64,000 bases of DNA from Xanthomonas campestris pv. badrii (GCF_012848175.1 NZ_CP051651.1:2418001-2482000); one strand, 5' to 3'; positions 49,090 through 58,724 are shown, numbered from the stretch's first letter. Notes: generated by a model not told the origin, from the letters alone. Made by a program: numbers and translations.

Positions 49090-49755
49090 CGGGAGAAGGT
49101 GCCCCGAAGGGGCGGATGAGGGTACGGGCGCAGCCTCGTGTCCTTTCGACACTGCGCAGCTTCGCCCCGTACCCTCACCCCAACCCCCGCGCCCCAGCCC
49201 GCGCTTGCGGCGCGGGCGCTCCAAGGCACGCGCGCCAATGGCGCGCAAACCGTGCCTTCTCGCCCCAAGGGGAGAGGGGCTCGAATGACACCCCTTCTCC
49301 CACCGGGAGAAGGTGCCACGAAGGGGCGGATGAGGGTACGGGCGCAGCCTCGTGTCCTTTCGATCCTGCGCGGCTTCGCCCCGTACCCTCACCCCGACCC
49401 CCGCTCCGCGCCCCGGCCCGCGCTTGCGGCGCGGGCGCTCCAAGGCACGCGCGCCAGTGGCGCGCAAACTGTGCCTTCTCGCCCCAAGGGGAGAGGGGCT
49501 CGAATGACACCCCTTCTCCCACCGGGAGAAGGTGCCACGAAGGGGCGGATGAGGGTACGGGCGCAGCCTCGTGTCCTTTCGATCCTGCGCAGCTTCGCCC
49601 GTACCCTCACCCCGACCCCCGCTCCGCGCCCCGGCCCGCGCTTGCGGCGCGGGCGCTCCAAGGCACGCGCGCCAGTGGCGCGCAAACTGTGCCTTCTCGC
49701 CCCAAGGGGAGAGGGGCTCGAACGACTCACCTTCTCTCAGGGGAGAGGGGCTTCA
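49081..49755. repeat. Three direct copies of a ~216-bp intergenic unit
   Basis: The landmark GCGCAGCCTCGTGTCCTTTC occurs at 49129, 49342 and 49561, giving periods of 213 and 219 bp. Each unit carries GGGAGAAGGTGCC, a GGCGGATGAGGGTACGGGCG block, a palindromic CGCGCTTGCGGCGCGGGCGC region and CCAAGGGGAGAGGGG. It fills almost the whole 763-bp gap 49001-49763 between the DUF885 gene and the permease. Open frames pass through all copies on both strands but contain only repeat-derived peptides, so no gene is called. The vocabulary is related to the repeats at 4087 and 4291. Confidence 0.88.
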
Positions 49756-49763
49756 CAGCATTG

Positions 49764-51611
49764 CTATTGCTCCGACACCTCCTGTGCCCAAGGCGACGTC
49801 CCGCCCTCGGCGATGAAACGGGCGATGCGTTGCTCCAGCACCGGGAGCGGCACCGAGCCGGTTTCCAGGATCGCGTCGTGGAAGGCGCGGAGGTCGAACG
49901 TCTCGCCGAGCGCGGCTTCGGCCTTGTGCCGCAACTCGATGATCTTCAACTCGCCCAGGTAGTACGACAGCGCCTGCCCAGGCCAGGCGATATAACGATC
50001 GACCTCGGTAGTCACTTCGTGCTCGCTCAGCGCGGTGTTGTCGCGCAGGTAGGCTTGCGCCTGATCGCGCGTCCAGCCCTTGTGGTGAATGCCGGTGTCG
50101 ATCACCAGGCGGCAGGCGCGCCACATCTGGTAGGTGAGATAGCCGAAGCGATCGTAGGGCGTGTCGTACATGCCCATTTCCTGGCCCAGATACTCCGAGT
50201 ACAACGCCCAGCCTTCGCCATAGGCCGAGATATAGCCATAGCGGCGAAATGCCGGCAGGCCCTGCGCTTCTGCCGCCAGCGGCATCTGCAGCGCATGGCC
50301 GGGCGAGGATTCGTGCAGGGTCAGTGCAGTCAGGTTGTACAGCGGCCGCGATGGCAGGTTGTAGGTGTTGACCAGATAGATGCCCGGACCGCCGCGACCG
50401 CCGGTGTAGAACGGCGCCAGCTCCGGCGGCACCGGCTCGATGGCGAAGCGGCGACGCGGCAGGCGGCCGATGTAATCGCCCACCTTGGCATCCACGCGCT
50501 TGGCGATCCACGCCGCCTGCTTGAGCAACTCCTCCGGCGTCTTGGCATAGAACTGCGGGTCGGTGCGCAGGAATTGCAGGAATGCCGGGAACACGGCCTG
50601 CCCGGCCGGCGGCTTGAAGCCGCTCTCGGCGATGGTGGCGTCCATCTGCTTGCGCAGCTTGGCGACCTCCTGCAGGCCGATCTGGTGGATCTGCTCGGGG
50701 CTCAACTCCAGCGTGGTGAATTCGCGGATCTGCGCGCGGTAATAGGCCTTGCCATCGGGCAGCGCCTCGCCGGCCAGCGTGCTGCGCGCGCGCGGCTGGT
50801 ACTCGCTGCGGATGAAGTCCAGCAAGCGGGCGTACGCCGGCACCACTTGGGTGTCGATGGTCTGTACCGCCTGCTGCCGCAGCTGCGCCTGCACGTGCGC
50901 CGTCAGCGTGGCGGGCAGTTGTTTGAACGGCGCGTAGAACGGGTTGGCTTCGCCCCTGGCCTGCGCCACATCGGCGATGGATTGATCGCGCCCGGTCAGC
51001 GTGACCCTGGGCTGGCTGAAGCCCCGCGCCAGACCGGCACGCATGTTGTCGGTGTGCTCGGCGAAATAGCGCGGAATATCGGCCAGCATTTTCAGATAGC
51101 GCTGGTAGTCCTCGCGCGTGCGCAACCTGGCTTCGGCACTGAAGCCAAGATCGCTCCAGAACGCCGAGTCGCTATTGAACGGCATTTCCCAGGCGCGGAA
51201 GTGCTGCTGATCCAGCAACACCACCAACTGCTGGCGGTACACCTGGTAACTCACCTGATCTTCGGCAGACAACTGCACCTGCGGGATGGCATCCAGTTCC
51301 TTCAACGCTTGTTGCCAGTACGCCGTGCGCTGGTTCTGCGTGGCCACATCCACATTGGGCAGATGGTCGGCTTGTTGTTCCTGCGTGGCCTGGTTGTCCT
51401 CATCCACCGCGCCGGACAACTGTGCCTGCCGCCAACGCCATTCCCGCGTGTACAAGGCCTTGAAGCGGGCCGCGGCCGTGTCCTGGCGACTCTGCGCAGT
51501 CGGCGCAGGCTCGGCTGCGTGCACCTGTAGCGGTGTCCCCACCACGGTGGCGGCGATCAGCAGGCTCAGCGCGCCGAGCCGCACCACGCTGCTGTCCGGC
51601 GACGCGCTCAC
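49764..51611 (-). CDS. Exported DUF885 metallopeptidase (second of tandem pair)
   Basis: The product has 615 residues from GTG 51611, which overlaps the stop of the preceding DUF885 gene as GTGA. A signal peptide ends near LQVHAAE. The putative zinc site is LTLHESSPGHALQ near residue 432, with the second signature YGEGWALYSEYLG near 465. DUF885 proteins are related to M32-type carboxypeptidase folds and are thought to be zinc peptidases. As the last gene before the repeat array, it ends the hydroxyproline transcript. The exact substrate is unknown; Hyp/Pro peptides are suggested by context. Confidence 0.87.
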   Translation of the reverse strand: MSASPDSSVVRLGALSLLIAATVVGTPLQVHAAEPAPTAQSRQDTAAARFKALYTREWRWRQAQLSGAVDEDNQATQEQQADHLPNVDVATQNQRTAYWQQALKELDAIPQVQLSAEDQVSYQVYRQQLVVLLDQQHFRAWEMPFNSDSAFWSDLGFSAEARLRTREDYQRYLKMLADIPRYFAEHTDNMRAGLARGFSQPRVTLTGRDQSIADVAQARGEANPFYAPFKQLPATLTAHVQAQLRQQAVQTIDTQVVPAYARLLDFIRSEYQPRARSTLAGEALPDGKAYYRAQIREFTTLELSPEQIHQIGLQEVAKLRKQMDATIAESGFKPPAGQAVFPAFLQFLRTDPQFYAKTPEELLKQAAWIAKRVDAKVGDYIGRLPRRRFAIEPVPPELAPFYTGGRGGPGIYLVNTYNLPSRPLYNLTALTLHESSPGHALQMPLAAEAQGLPAFRRYGYISAYGEGWALYSEYLGQEMGMYDTPYDRFGYLTYQMWRACRLVIDTGIHHKGWTRDQAQAYLRDNTALSEHEVTTEVDRYIAWPGQALSYYLGELKIIELRHKAEAALGETFDLRAFHDAILETGSVPLPVLEQRIARFIAEGGTSPWAQEVSEQ

Positions 51612-53425
51612 TTGGCCACTCCCGGTGCGGTCTTGGCCTGGGCAATCCACTGCCGCACGCGCTGCTGCAGCATCGCCAACGGCATTGCGCCGCCGCCCAG
51701 CACCGCATCATGGAAGGCGCGCACATCGAAGCGATCGCCCAGCTCTTTTTCCGCTTCCGCGCGCAACGCCAGGATCTGCAGCTGGCCGAGCTTGTAGCCC
51801 AGTGCCTGGCCCGGCCAGACGATGTAGCGATCGGTTTCGGATTGAATGCTGGGTTCGTCGTCGGACGGATGGGCGTGGAAAAAATCCACCATCTGCTGCC
51901 GGTTCCAGCGCTTGTAGTGCACGCCGGTATCCAGCACCAGGCGGTTGGCACGCAGCAGCTCGCCGGACAGCCGGCCGTAGTCGTTGTACGGGTCCTTGAA
52001 GAAGCCGATCTCCTTGCCCAGGCGCTCGGCATACAGCGCCCAGCCTTCGATGTAGGCGTTGTAGCCGGCCTGCTGGCGGAACGGCGGCAACGGCAGCGTC
52101 TGCGCAAGCGAAATCTGCAGGTGATGGCCGGGCACGCCCTCGTGATAGGCGGTGGTTTCGATGTTGACCAGCGTGCGGCTGGCGAAGTCGCTGGTGTTGA
52201 CCTTCACGATGGCCGGCTTGGTGCCTTCCGGGTTGCTTTGCCAGTATTCGGCGCCGGGGGCGCTACGCCGGAATGCGGGCATCGCCTGCACCTCCAGCGG
52301 CGTCTTGGGCAGGTGCCCGAACAGCTTGGGCAACTCCGGTTCCATTGCGGCGATGTACTGGCGGTACTGCTGCAGGATCTGCTCGCCGGACGTGGCGAAG
52401 TGGCGTTTGTCGGTGTCCACGGCCTTGCGGAAGCTGGCCAGGTCGGCAAAGCCCTGCGCCTTGGCGATCACCGTCATCTCGCCTTCGATCCGCGCCACTT
52501 CCTGCAGGCCGATCTGGTGGATCTGCTCCGGCGCCATGTCGGTGGTGGTCTGGGTATGGATGGCGTAGCGGTAGCGGCGCTCGCCATCGGGCAGCGACCA
52601 GATGCCTTCGGAACTGCGGCCCTGCGCGGCGTATTCGTCGCGCACGAAGGCCGACAGCTTGCCGTAGGCCGGGCGGACCTGCTCATCGATTGCGGCCAGC
52701 AACTGCTTGCGTAGTGCAGCGCGCTGCTCGGCCGGCACCGCCGCATCGAGTTTTTTCAATGGCGAGGCGAACGGGCTCTGCTCGCCGGTGAGCGCTGCGA
52801 TCTTGTCGATCTGCTCGGGCAGGCGCTCCAGCAGGTAACGCGGCTGCACCAACCCGTCCTTGGCCCCCTGGCGCGACACCTCGATGACCTGCGCGATCAC
52901 GCTAGGAATGGCCTGCAGCCGCGCGATGTAGTCCTGGTAATCCTTGGCGTTTTCGAACGGAAACGCATCGCCATACCCGGCCAACGCCAGCTGGATGCCA
53001 CCGATCGGCTCCAGCGGCATCGCATAGGTCTTCAGGTCGATGCCCTCCAGCTTGTCGCGCAACTGGCCCACCATCATCTGCAGGCTGAGCTGGCGTTGCG
53101 CGTCCAGCGCCTTGGCGTCCACTGCTTCGAACTGCTCAAGCAGGTCGGCGGTCGCGGCGCGCTCTGCGTGCACGGCCGCAAGCGAATAATCGCTCCAGCG
53201 ATCGTTGTAGCGCTTGTCGCCGATGATGCTGGCGAACTCCGGGTTGTGCTGCAGCTGGTATTGCCACTGCTTGTCCAGCAACGCATCGAACGCCTGGGCG
53301 GCCTGTTCGCCGGTCGGCGCGGCAGTGGCTGCAGCTGCCGTTTCCGGTGCCGGTGGCGCCGGCTTGCAGGCAGTGAACAAGGCGGCGGCCAGCAGGCCGA
53401 TGGCGACAGGACGCAGGTGCTTCAT
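51608..53425 (-). CDS. DUF885 lipoprotein metallopeptidase (first of tandem pair)
   Basis: The product has 605 residues. The signal peptide has lipobox LFTAC (Cys near residue 20) followed by a Pro/Ala linker. The zinc-type motif YHEGVPGHHLQ is near residue 427 and YIEGWALYAERLG near 458. It shares blocks with its downstream neighbour (APEQIHQIGLQEVA and SPEQIHQIGLQEVA respectively), so the pair arose by duplication. The start at 53425 is 96 bp after the dipeptidase stop, in the same direction. Membrane-anchored peptidase acting in the periplasm or at the surface (inference). Confidence 0.88.
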   Translation of the reverse strand: MKHLRPVAIGLLAAALFTACKPAPPAPETAAAATAAPTGEQAAQAFDALLDKQWQYQLQHNPEFASIIGDKRYNDRWSDYSLAAVHAERAATADLLEQFEAVDAKALDAQRQLSLQMMVGQLRDKLEGIDLKTYAMPLEPIGGIQLALAGYGDAFPFENAKDYQDYIARLQAIPSVIAQVIEVSRQGAKDGLVQPRYLLERLPEQIDKIAALTGEQSPFASPLKKLDAAVPAEQRAALRKQLLAAIDEQVRPAYGKLSAFVRDEYAAQGRSSEGIWSLPDGERRYRYAIHTQTTTDMAPEQIHQIGLQEVARIEGEMTVIAKAQGFADLASFRKAVDTDKRHFATSGEQILQQYRQYIAAMEPELPKLFGHLPKTPLEVQAMPAFRRSAPGAEYWQSNPEGTKPAIVKVNTSDFASRTLVNIETTAYHEGVPGHHLQISLAQTLPLPPFRQQAGYNAYIEGWALYAERLGKEIGFFKDPYNDYGRLSGELLRANRLVLDTGVHYKRWNRQQMVDFFHAHPSDDEPSIQSETDRYIVWPGQALGYKLGQLQILALRAEAEKELGDRFDVRAFHDAVLGGGAMPLAMLQQRVRQWIAQAKTAPGVAK

Positions 53426-53521
53426 GCAGTGACTCCAGGATGCGAGGACGGCGGAATGGCTTCAGCGGGAGCGCCCGCCGCACCCGGGTGCGCTCCGACA
53501 TGTGCGTGAGCCCGTACAGGC

Positions 53522-54721
53522 TTACGCAAACGGTTGATCGATCGCTGGCGACGGCGGCGTGAACCACTGCGCGCCGGCGTCGGTGACATGGAAATGGTCC
53601 TCCAGGCGCACGCCGAACTGCCCGGGTACCACGATCATCGGTTCGTTGCTGGCGCACATGCCCGGCTGCAGCGGCAGTGCGTTGCCGCGCACCAGGTACG
53701 GCGCCTCATGAATCGCCAGCCCGCAGCCATGGCCGGTACGATGCGGCAAGCCGGGCAGACGATACTCCGGGCCCAACCCTGCCGCTTCCAGCACCGCGCG
53801 CGCGGCCTGGTCCACCGCCTCGCAGGCCACACCTGGGCGGATCGCCGCAAATGCCGCGGCCTGCGCGGCCTGCTCCAGGTCCCAGATGCGCCGTTGCGCA
53901 TCGCTGGGCGTGCCGTAACTCCAGGTGCGGGTGATGTCGGAGTGGTAGCCCTGCACGGTGCAGCCGGTGTCGATCAGTACCAGCTCGCCTTCGCGCAAGT
54001 GCTGCACGCCGGGAATGCCGTGCGGAAACGCCGTGGCATGCCCGAACTGCACGATGCAGAAGGTCGAGCCGTTGTCCGCGCCCAGCGCGCGATGCGCCTG
54101 GTCGATGAAGCGCACCAGCTGGTCGGTAGCGATGCCTTCGTGCGCGATGCCGGCGGCCAGGCGCTGCACCAGCAAGGTCATGTCGCAGGCCTGCTGCATC
54201 AATGCCAGCTCGGCGGCCGACTTGCACATGCGGCAGCCGTCGATGATGCCGCCCGCGTCGCGGATGGCGGTGCCCAGATGCGCGCGCAGGCCGGTGTGCA
54301 CGGCAAACGCGATCCCTGGATCCAGCGCCAGCGCATGTGCATGGCGATCGTCCATGACCTGCACCACCAGCGCATACGGATCCTCGTGTTCTTCCCACAG
54401 GAATTTGGCCACCGGAATCTGCAGCACCGCGTCCAGCGAGCCTTCCTCGAAGGCCGGGCAGATCAGCGCCGGGTCGCCATCGATGGTGAGCAGCATTGCC
54501 ACCAGCCGTTCGCTTGCCCCCCACGGCACGCCGGTGAAGTAGCGCAGCGAGGTGCCGGCGCCGATCAACAGCGCATCCACGCCGTGCGCACGCATCGACC
54601 CGCGCGCACGCTCGATGCGCTGCGCATACTCATCGGGGCCGATCGGTGCGGCGCGCCGCGTCCAGGGCGCCAGTTGCGCCTGCGCCTGATCCAGCGACAG
54701 ACCGCCAATCTGGGCGCTCAT
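53522..54721 (-). CDS. M24B Xaa-Pro dipeptidase-like metallopeptidase
   Basis: The product has 399 residues, starting at ATG 54721, which overlaps the aldehyde dehydrogenase stop as ATGA. It has an N-terminal creatinase-like domain (about 30-165) and a pita-bread domain with all five metal ligands visible: two Asp in IDTGCTVQGYHSDITRTW (about 251 and 262), His in HRTGHGCGL (about 331), Glu in SNEPMIV (about 359) and Glu in VRLEDHFHV (about 373). There is no signal peptide, so it is cytosolic. It should split dipeptides with C-terminal Pro, or by context X-Hyp, delivering hydroxyproline to the enzymes encoded upstream. Family members also include creatinase-like proteins, so specificity is inferred. 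Confidence 0.9.
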   Translation of the reverse strand: MSAQIGGLSLDQAQAQLAPWTRRAAPIGPDEYAQRIERARGSMRAHGVDALLIGAGTSLRYFTGVPWGASERLVAMLLTIDGDPALICPAFEEGSLDAVLQIPVAKFLWEEHEDPYALVVQVMDDRHAHALALDPGIAFAVHTGLRAHLGTAIRDAGGIIDGCRMCKSAAELALMQQACDMTLLVQRLAAGIAHEGIATDQLVRFIDQAHRALGADNGSTFCIVQFGHATAFPHGIPGVQHLREGELVLIDTGCTVQGYHSDITRTWSYGTPSDAQRRIWDLEQAAQAAAFAAIRPGVACEAVDQAARAVLEAAGLGPEYRLPGLPHRTGHGCGLAIHEAPYLVRGNALPLQPGMCASNEPMIVVPGQFGVRLEDHFHVTDAGAQWFTPPSPAIDQPFA

Positions 54722-56313
54722 GCGCCCGCTCCCAGGTCGGCGCTGCTCCACTGCCCGTCCACCAGGCGCGCCACGCCGCCGGGATTGCGCTGGCGCAGTT
54801 CCACCGGCAGTAGCGCATCCGGTACTGCATCAAAGCTGTGCAACGCGGCAAAGCGACGGATTGCGCCGGGCATGCCGACCGCAGTGAAGCCCGGATGCCC
54901 GGTGCTCGGGAATGGGCCGCCATGATTCTGCGCCGCGCTCACTGCCACACCGGTCGGCATCTTGCTGTTGATCAGGCGCCCCACCCGCGCACGCAGCACC
55001 GGCGCGATCGCCTGCCAGGCGGCATCGTCGCTGCCATCGCCTGCGCGGTACAGGGTGCCGGTGAGGTTGCCTTCGAACGCGGCCGCCAGCTGCGCCATCT
55101 GCGCGGTATCGCGTGCGCGCACCAGCAGGCTCACCGGCCCGAAGGCCTCGGTCTGCAGCGCCTGCGGATTGGCCAGGAATGCCTGCGCATCCACACTCAG
55201 CAAGGTAGGCGCGTAGCGGAAACCGTCTTCGCCGGTATGTCCGCCCGCCAGCAGCGCCGCGCCAGCCGCACGCAGACTCGCCACGCCGCGTTGCACGCCC
55301 TCCACCCCGGAGGCCGAGAACAGCACCATCGGCAATGCGGCATCGAAATGCGCCTTGGTAGCGGCGACGAAGGCATCGCCGGCCGCGCCGTGCGGCACCA
55401 CCACCACGCCGGGATTGGTGCAGAACTGGCCGCTGCCCATGGTGCACGAGGCAAAGAATTCCTGCGCCAGCGCATCGCCGCGCTCGGCCAGCGCGCCGGG
55501 CAACAGGAACACCGGGTTGACGCTGGACAGCTCGGCGTAGAACGGCACGCCTGCTGCGTCGGCCGCTACCTTCAGCGCAAGCCCGCCTGCACGGCTGCCG
55601 GTAAAGCCAATCGCGCCCAGCCGCGCATCACCGGCCAGCCGCACGCCGATGGCGTTGTCGAAGTGATACAGCAGCTGCACCGCCGCCGCCGGCAGGCCTG
55701 CGGCCAGCAGCGCCTGATGCGCCAGCTGCGCCATGCGCTGGCTGGTGGCCGGATGCAACGGGTGCGCCTTGGCGATCACCGGATTGCGCGCGGCAATGGC
55801 CGAGGCGAAATCGCTGCCGGCAATCGCATTGAACGCGAACGGGAAATTATTGGGGCCGAACACCAATACCGGCTTGCCCAGTGGCGCCAGATGCGCGCGC
55901 AGATCGGCGGCGGTGTCGATGATGGGGTTGGTCCAGCTGTAGCTGCGCACCGCATTTGCGGCCTGACGCAACTGGCCGCTGGTGCGCGGCAGCTCGTTGC
56001 CGCGCAAACGCGTGGGCGCCGGCAATGCGGTTTCTGCGTGCGCGAGCGCCACCAGGGTGTCGGCGTCGGCATCCAGCGCATCGGCGTAGCCCTCCAGAAA
56101 GGCGGCGATGCGCTCGGCCGGTGCGGCAGCCAGTTCGGCGGCCACCGCCTGCGCGGCGCGCAGCGCGGTCTCGATGTCCTGGGCATCGCTGACCGGAAAC
56201 AGCGGGCCGATCGGCTCGCCGGTGCTGGGATCGGCAGCGCGGAAGCTGCCGCTCGCCGCATGGCTGGGCTGCCATTGGCCGGCGAGCAGGACGGGTTGGA
56301 GCATGTCGTTCAT
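54718..56313 (-). CDS. Aldehyde dehydrogenase, probable 2-oxoglutarate semialdehyde dehydrogenase
   Basis: The product has 531 residues from ATG 56313 (MNDMLQPVLLAGQW). The catalytic Glu is in FYAELSSVNPVF near residue 260 and the nucleophilic Cys in GSGQFCTNPG near 296. The length and the NHGGPFPSTGHPGFTAVGMP region match the KGSA-dehydrogenase branch. The reaction oxidises 2,5-dioxopentanoate to 2-oxoglutarate with NAD(P)+, the last step of hydroxyproline degradation. A 192-bp gap separates it from lhpC, which may hold an internal promoter. The upstream open frame to 56505 has no family similarity. Confidence 0.92.
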   Translation of the reverse strand: MNDMLQPVLLAGQWQPSHAASGSFRAADPSTGEPIGPLFPVSDAQDIETALRAAQAVAAELAAAPAERIAAFLEGYADALDADADTLVALAHAETALPAPTRLRGNELPRTSGQLRQAANAVRSYSWTNPIIDTAADLRAHLAPLGKPVLVFGPNNFPFAFNAIAGSDFASAIAARNPVIAKAHPLHPATSQRMAQLAHQALLAAGLPAAAVQLLYHFDNAIGVRLAGDARLGAIGFTGSRAGGLALKVAADAAGVPFYAELSSVNPVFLLPGALAERGDALAQEFFASCTMGSGQFCTNPGVVVVPHGAAGDAFVAATKAHFDAALPMVLFSASGVEGVQRGVASLRAAGAALLAGGHTGEDGFRYAPTLLSVDAQAFLANPQALQTEAFGPVSLLVRARDTAQMAQLAAAFEGNLTGTLYRAGDGSDDAAWQAIAPVLRARVGRLINSKMPTGVAVSAAQNHGGPFPSTGHPGFTAVGMPGAIRRFAALHSFDAVPDALLPVELRQRNPGGVARLVDGQWSSADLGAGA

Positions 56314-56505
56314 TGCGGCACCTTCGATTGCATGGAATGGGCCACTGCGCGATGTGCCGCAGCGGCTACCCAGGGAGGCGATGCGCAGGTCGCACTGCGT
56401 GCGGCCCGCACATCGATCGGCACACGCCCGCCACAGCGGCGGTGGCGTGCCGACGCGACACGCTGCCAGAATGTCGTGGCGCGCAGCGTCATGGTGCCTG
56501 CGCAA

Positions 56506-57414
56506 TCACGGCAGTTTGGGCGCGTGCGCGATGGCGTGGTCGATCACCTTCAGCGCCGCCTCGCGCTCTGCACCGGCCACCACCAGCCGCGGCGCACGCA
56601 CCTGCTCGCTGCCCATGCCCACCTTTGCCTGGACCAGTTTGATCAGCTGCACGAAGGTGGGCACGGTATCCAGGCGCAGCAGCGGCAGGAACCAGTTGTA
56701 CAGCTCCTTGGCCGCCGGGTAGCCGCCATCGCGCGCCAGCTCGAACAGGCGTACCGATTCTTTTGGATACGCATTGACCAGGCCGGCGATCCAGCCCTTG
56801 GCGCCCATGCTCAGGCCTTCGACGATGGCATCGTCCATGCCCACCAGCAGCGCCAGGCGGTCGCCCAGCAATTCCTGCAATGCGGCAAAGCGGCGCACAT
56901 CGCCGGAGGATTCCTTCACTGCCTGCAGATTCGGGAATTCGGCGGCCAGCTCGGCGATCTGCGCCGGGCCGAAATCGGTCTTGTAGGCCACCGGGTTGTT
57001 GTACAGGATCACCGGCAGATCGGTCGCGCCGATCACCGCGCGCACATGCGCGCCCATCTCGCGCCAATCGGTGGAATACACGTACGGCGGCAACACCATC
57101 AGCCCGCCGCAGCCGATCTCCTTGGCCGCCTTGGCCAGCGCCACTGCCTCGCCGGTCGCCAGGCTGGCGATGCCCGGCACCACCGGCACGCGGCCGTTGA
57201 GGGCAGTGACCAGGGTGCGCAGGATCGCCAGCTTGTCGTCCACGCTCAAGGTGGCCGCTTCGCCCAACGAGCCCAGCGGCACGATCGCGGTGCAGCCGGC
57301 GTCCACCAGCTGGTTGGCGTGCTTGCCGAGGAAGTCGTGGTCGATCTCGCCGTTGGCGGTGAACGGGGTGGTGATGGCCGGCAACACGCCGTGCCAGAAC
57401 GCAGCAATGCTCAT
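56506..57414 (-). CDS. lhpC: Pyrroline-4-hydroxy-2-carboxylate deaminase (DapA family)
   Basis: The product is a 302-residue class I aldolase-fold enzyme. Tyr138 is in PVILYNNPVAY and the Schiff-base Lys167 in LQAVKESSGD. The phosphate-loop position reads PLGSLGEAATLS, unlike the GTTGE of true DapA, as is usual for the hydroxyproline branch. It converts 1-pyrroline-4-hydroxy-2-carboxylate to 2-oxoglutarate semialdehyde with loss of ammonia. ATG 57414 overlaps the lhpE stop as ATGA. The order A-B-F-E-C matches the lhp operon of Pseudomonas aeruginosa as I know it. Confidence 0.93.
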   Translation of the reverse strand: MSIAAFWHGVLPAITTPFTANGEIDHDFLGKHANQLVDAGCTAIVPLGSLGEAATLSVDDKLAILRTLVTALNGRVPVVPGIASLATGEAVALAKAAKEIGCGGLMVLPPYVYSTDWREMGAHVRAVIGATDLPVILYNNPVAYKTDFGPAQIAELAAEFPNLQAVKESSGDVRRFAALQELLGDRLALLVGMDDAIVEGLSMGAKGWIAGLVNAYPKESVRLFELARDGGYPAAKELYNWFLPLLRLDTVPTFVQLIKLVQAKVGMGSEQVRAPRLVVAGAEREAALKVIDHAIAHAPKLP

Positions 57415-58724
57415 GGAGGATTCCCTTGCGAGTCGGAAGTGAACGGATCGGCCAGCGCCGCGAGGCGGACCGGGAACAACGGCGGCCGGCGGCCGGCGTC
57501 GGTGGAAAGATCGGGCAGGCAGCGGCCCAGTTCGGCCAGCGCGGTGCCGCAGATGCGGCCCTGGCAGGCGCCCATGCCGCAGCGCGAGGCCAGCTTGGCG
57601 TCGCGTGCATCGTGAAAGCTGTCCAGCGCACCCAGCGGCACGTCTTCGCAGCGGCAGACCAGGGTGTCCGGCCGCGCCAGGACGTGGATGCGCCGGTCCA
57701 GCGCGAACTGCTGCTGCAACAGCGTGGCGAACGCGCGCGCCGTACCCCGGCGCGGCTGCAGCCGCAACGCGTCGTCCGGCGCGCCGGCCGCCATATGTCC
57801 GGCCATCGCGCCTTCGACCAGCGCGCAATCGCGTCCGCCGATGCCGCAGGCTTCGCCGGCCGCGAACACCTGGGTGACGCTGGTGCGCAGCAAGGCATCC
57901 ACCTGCACCTGCCGATGCGCGCCGCAGGGCTCCAGCTGGCAGCCCAGCAATTGCGCCAGCTCGGTGTTGGGCACCAGGCCGTAGCCCACCGCAAGCTGAT
58001 CGCAGGCAATCCGGGTGCGCCCACCCGGGCCATCGATCTCCACCTCGCGCAGCTGCGTATCCCCATACGCGGCCACCACCACGCTGCCGGCGCGATAGGC
58101 AACACGATGCAATTGCAGCCGCAGCGCCACTGCCTGCGCGGCCTTGCCCGGCCAGCGCCACAGCTGCGCGGCAAACGTGCGCAGTGCCGCCGCCGACGCC
58201 TGTTCGTGGATGCCCAGCACCGTGGCGCCCTGCCGCTGCAAGGTCGCAGCGCTGGCCAACAGCAACGGCCCGCTGCCGGCCACCAGCACACGCTTGCCGG
58301 CCAGCGGCCAGCCCTGCTTGGCCAGCGCCTGCGCCGCGCCTGCGCCGGTGACGCCGGGCAGCGTCCAGCCCGGAAACGGCAGCAACAGCTCGCGCGCGCC
58401 GGTGGCCAGCACCAGCGCGGCGTAATGCAGCTGCAGCGTGCCGTCCGGGCCATCGGCCAGCAGCCAACCCGGTTGCGCCAGCACGATTTGCGTGCGCGTC
58501 AGCAGCGTGATCGCAGCGGTATCGCCCACCTGCTGCAGCAACGCGCGTGCATCGGCCGGCGCGCCGTGCCGCACATCACTGCGCCACACCTGCCCACCCG
58601 CGCGCGGCTGCATGTCCACCACGCCCACGCGCACGCCGTGACCGGCCGCTGCCTGCGCGGCCGCCAACCCGGCCGGGCCGGCACCGATCACCAGCACATC
58701 GAAATGCAGGACGCGCTCAGCCAT
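57411..58724 (-). CDS. lhpE: FAD subunit of D-hydroxyproline dehydrogenase, with BFD-like Fe-S region
   Basis: The product has 437 residues. It has an N-terminal FAD-binding motif (DVLVIGAGPAGLAAAQAAAG) and an NAD(P)-type second Rossmann motif (GKRVLVAGSGPLLLASAATL). A C-terminal Cys-rich region (LVCRCEDVPLG ... CGMGACQGRICG, about 345-400) resembles bacterioferritin-associated ferredoxin. This is the LhpE/HcnB-like subunit type that works with a small [2Fe-2S] protein and a second flavoprotein to oxidise cis-4-hydroxy-D-proline. The start at 58724 overlaps lhpF by eight bases. Cytosolic or membrane-associated; the electron acceptor is not shown by sequence. Confidence 0.92.
   Translation of the reverse strand: MAERVLHFDVLVIGAGPAGLAAAQAAAGHGVRVGVVDMQPRAGGQVWRSDVRHGAPADARALLQQVGDTAAITLLTRTQIVLAQPGWLLADGPDGTLQLHYAALVLATGARELLLPFPGWTLPGVTGAGAAQALAKQGWPLAGKRVLVAGSGPLLLASAATLQRQGATVLGIHEQASAAALRTFAAQLWRWPGKAAQAVALRLQLHRVAYRAGSVVVAAYGDTQLREVEIDGPGGRTRIACDQLAVGYGLVPNTELAQLLGCQLEPCGAHRQVQVDALLRTSVTQVFAAGEACGIGGRDCALVEGAMAGHMAAGAPDDALRLQPRRGTARAFATLLQQQFALDRRIHVLARPDTLVCRCEDVPLGALDSFHDARDAKLASRCGMGACQGRICGTALAELGRCLPDLSTDAGRRPPLFPVRLAALADPFTSDSQGNPP

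Noticed and set aside
49081..49755. CRISPR-like appearance of the triplicate repeat
   Set aside because: Units are over 200 bp with no short repeat-spacer pattern and no cas genes.
49116..51530. Long plus-strand frames through the triplicate repeat
   Set aside because: Their N-termini are translated repeats and the remainder is antisense to the DUF885 gene.
56400..56410. TGCGG-C-CCGCA palindrome upstream of the aldehyde dehydrogenase
   Set aside because: The arms resemble the shared operator but the spacer is three bases shorter, and such GC palindromes are common here.
54838..57615. 925-residue plus-strand open frame across the hydroxyproline genes
   Set aside because: It spans several real minus-strand genes and their junctions; composition is that of a GC shadow.
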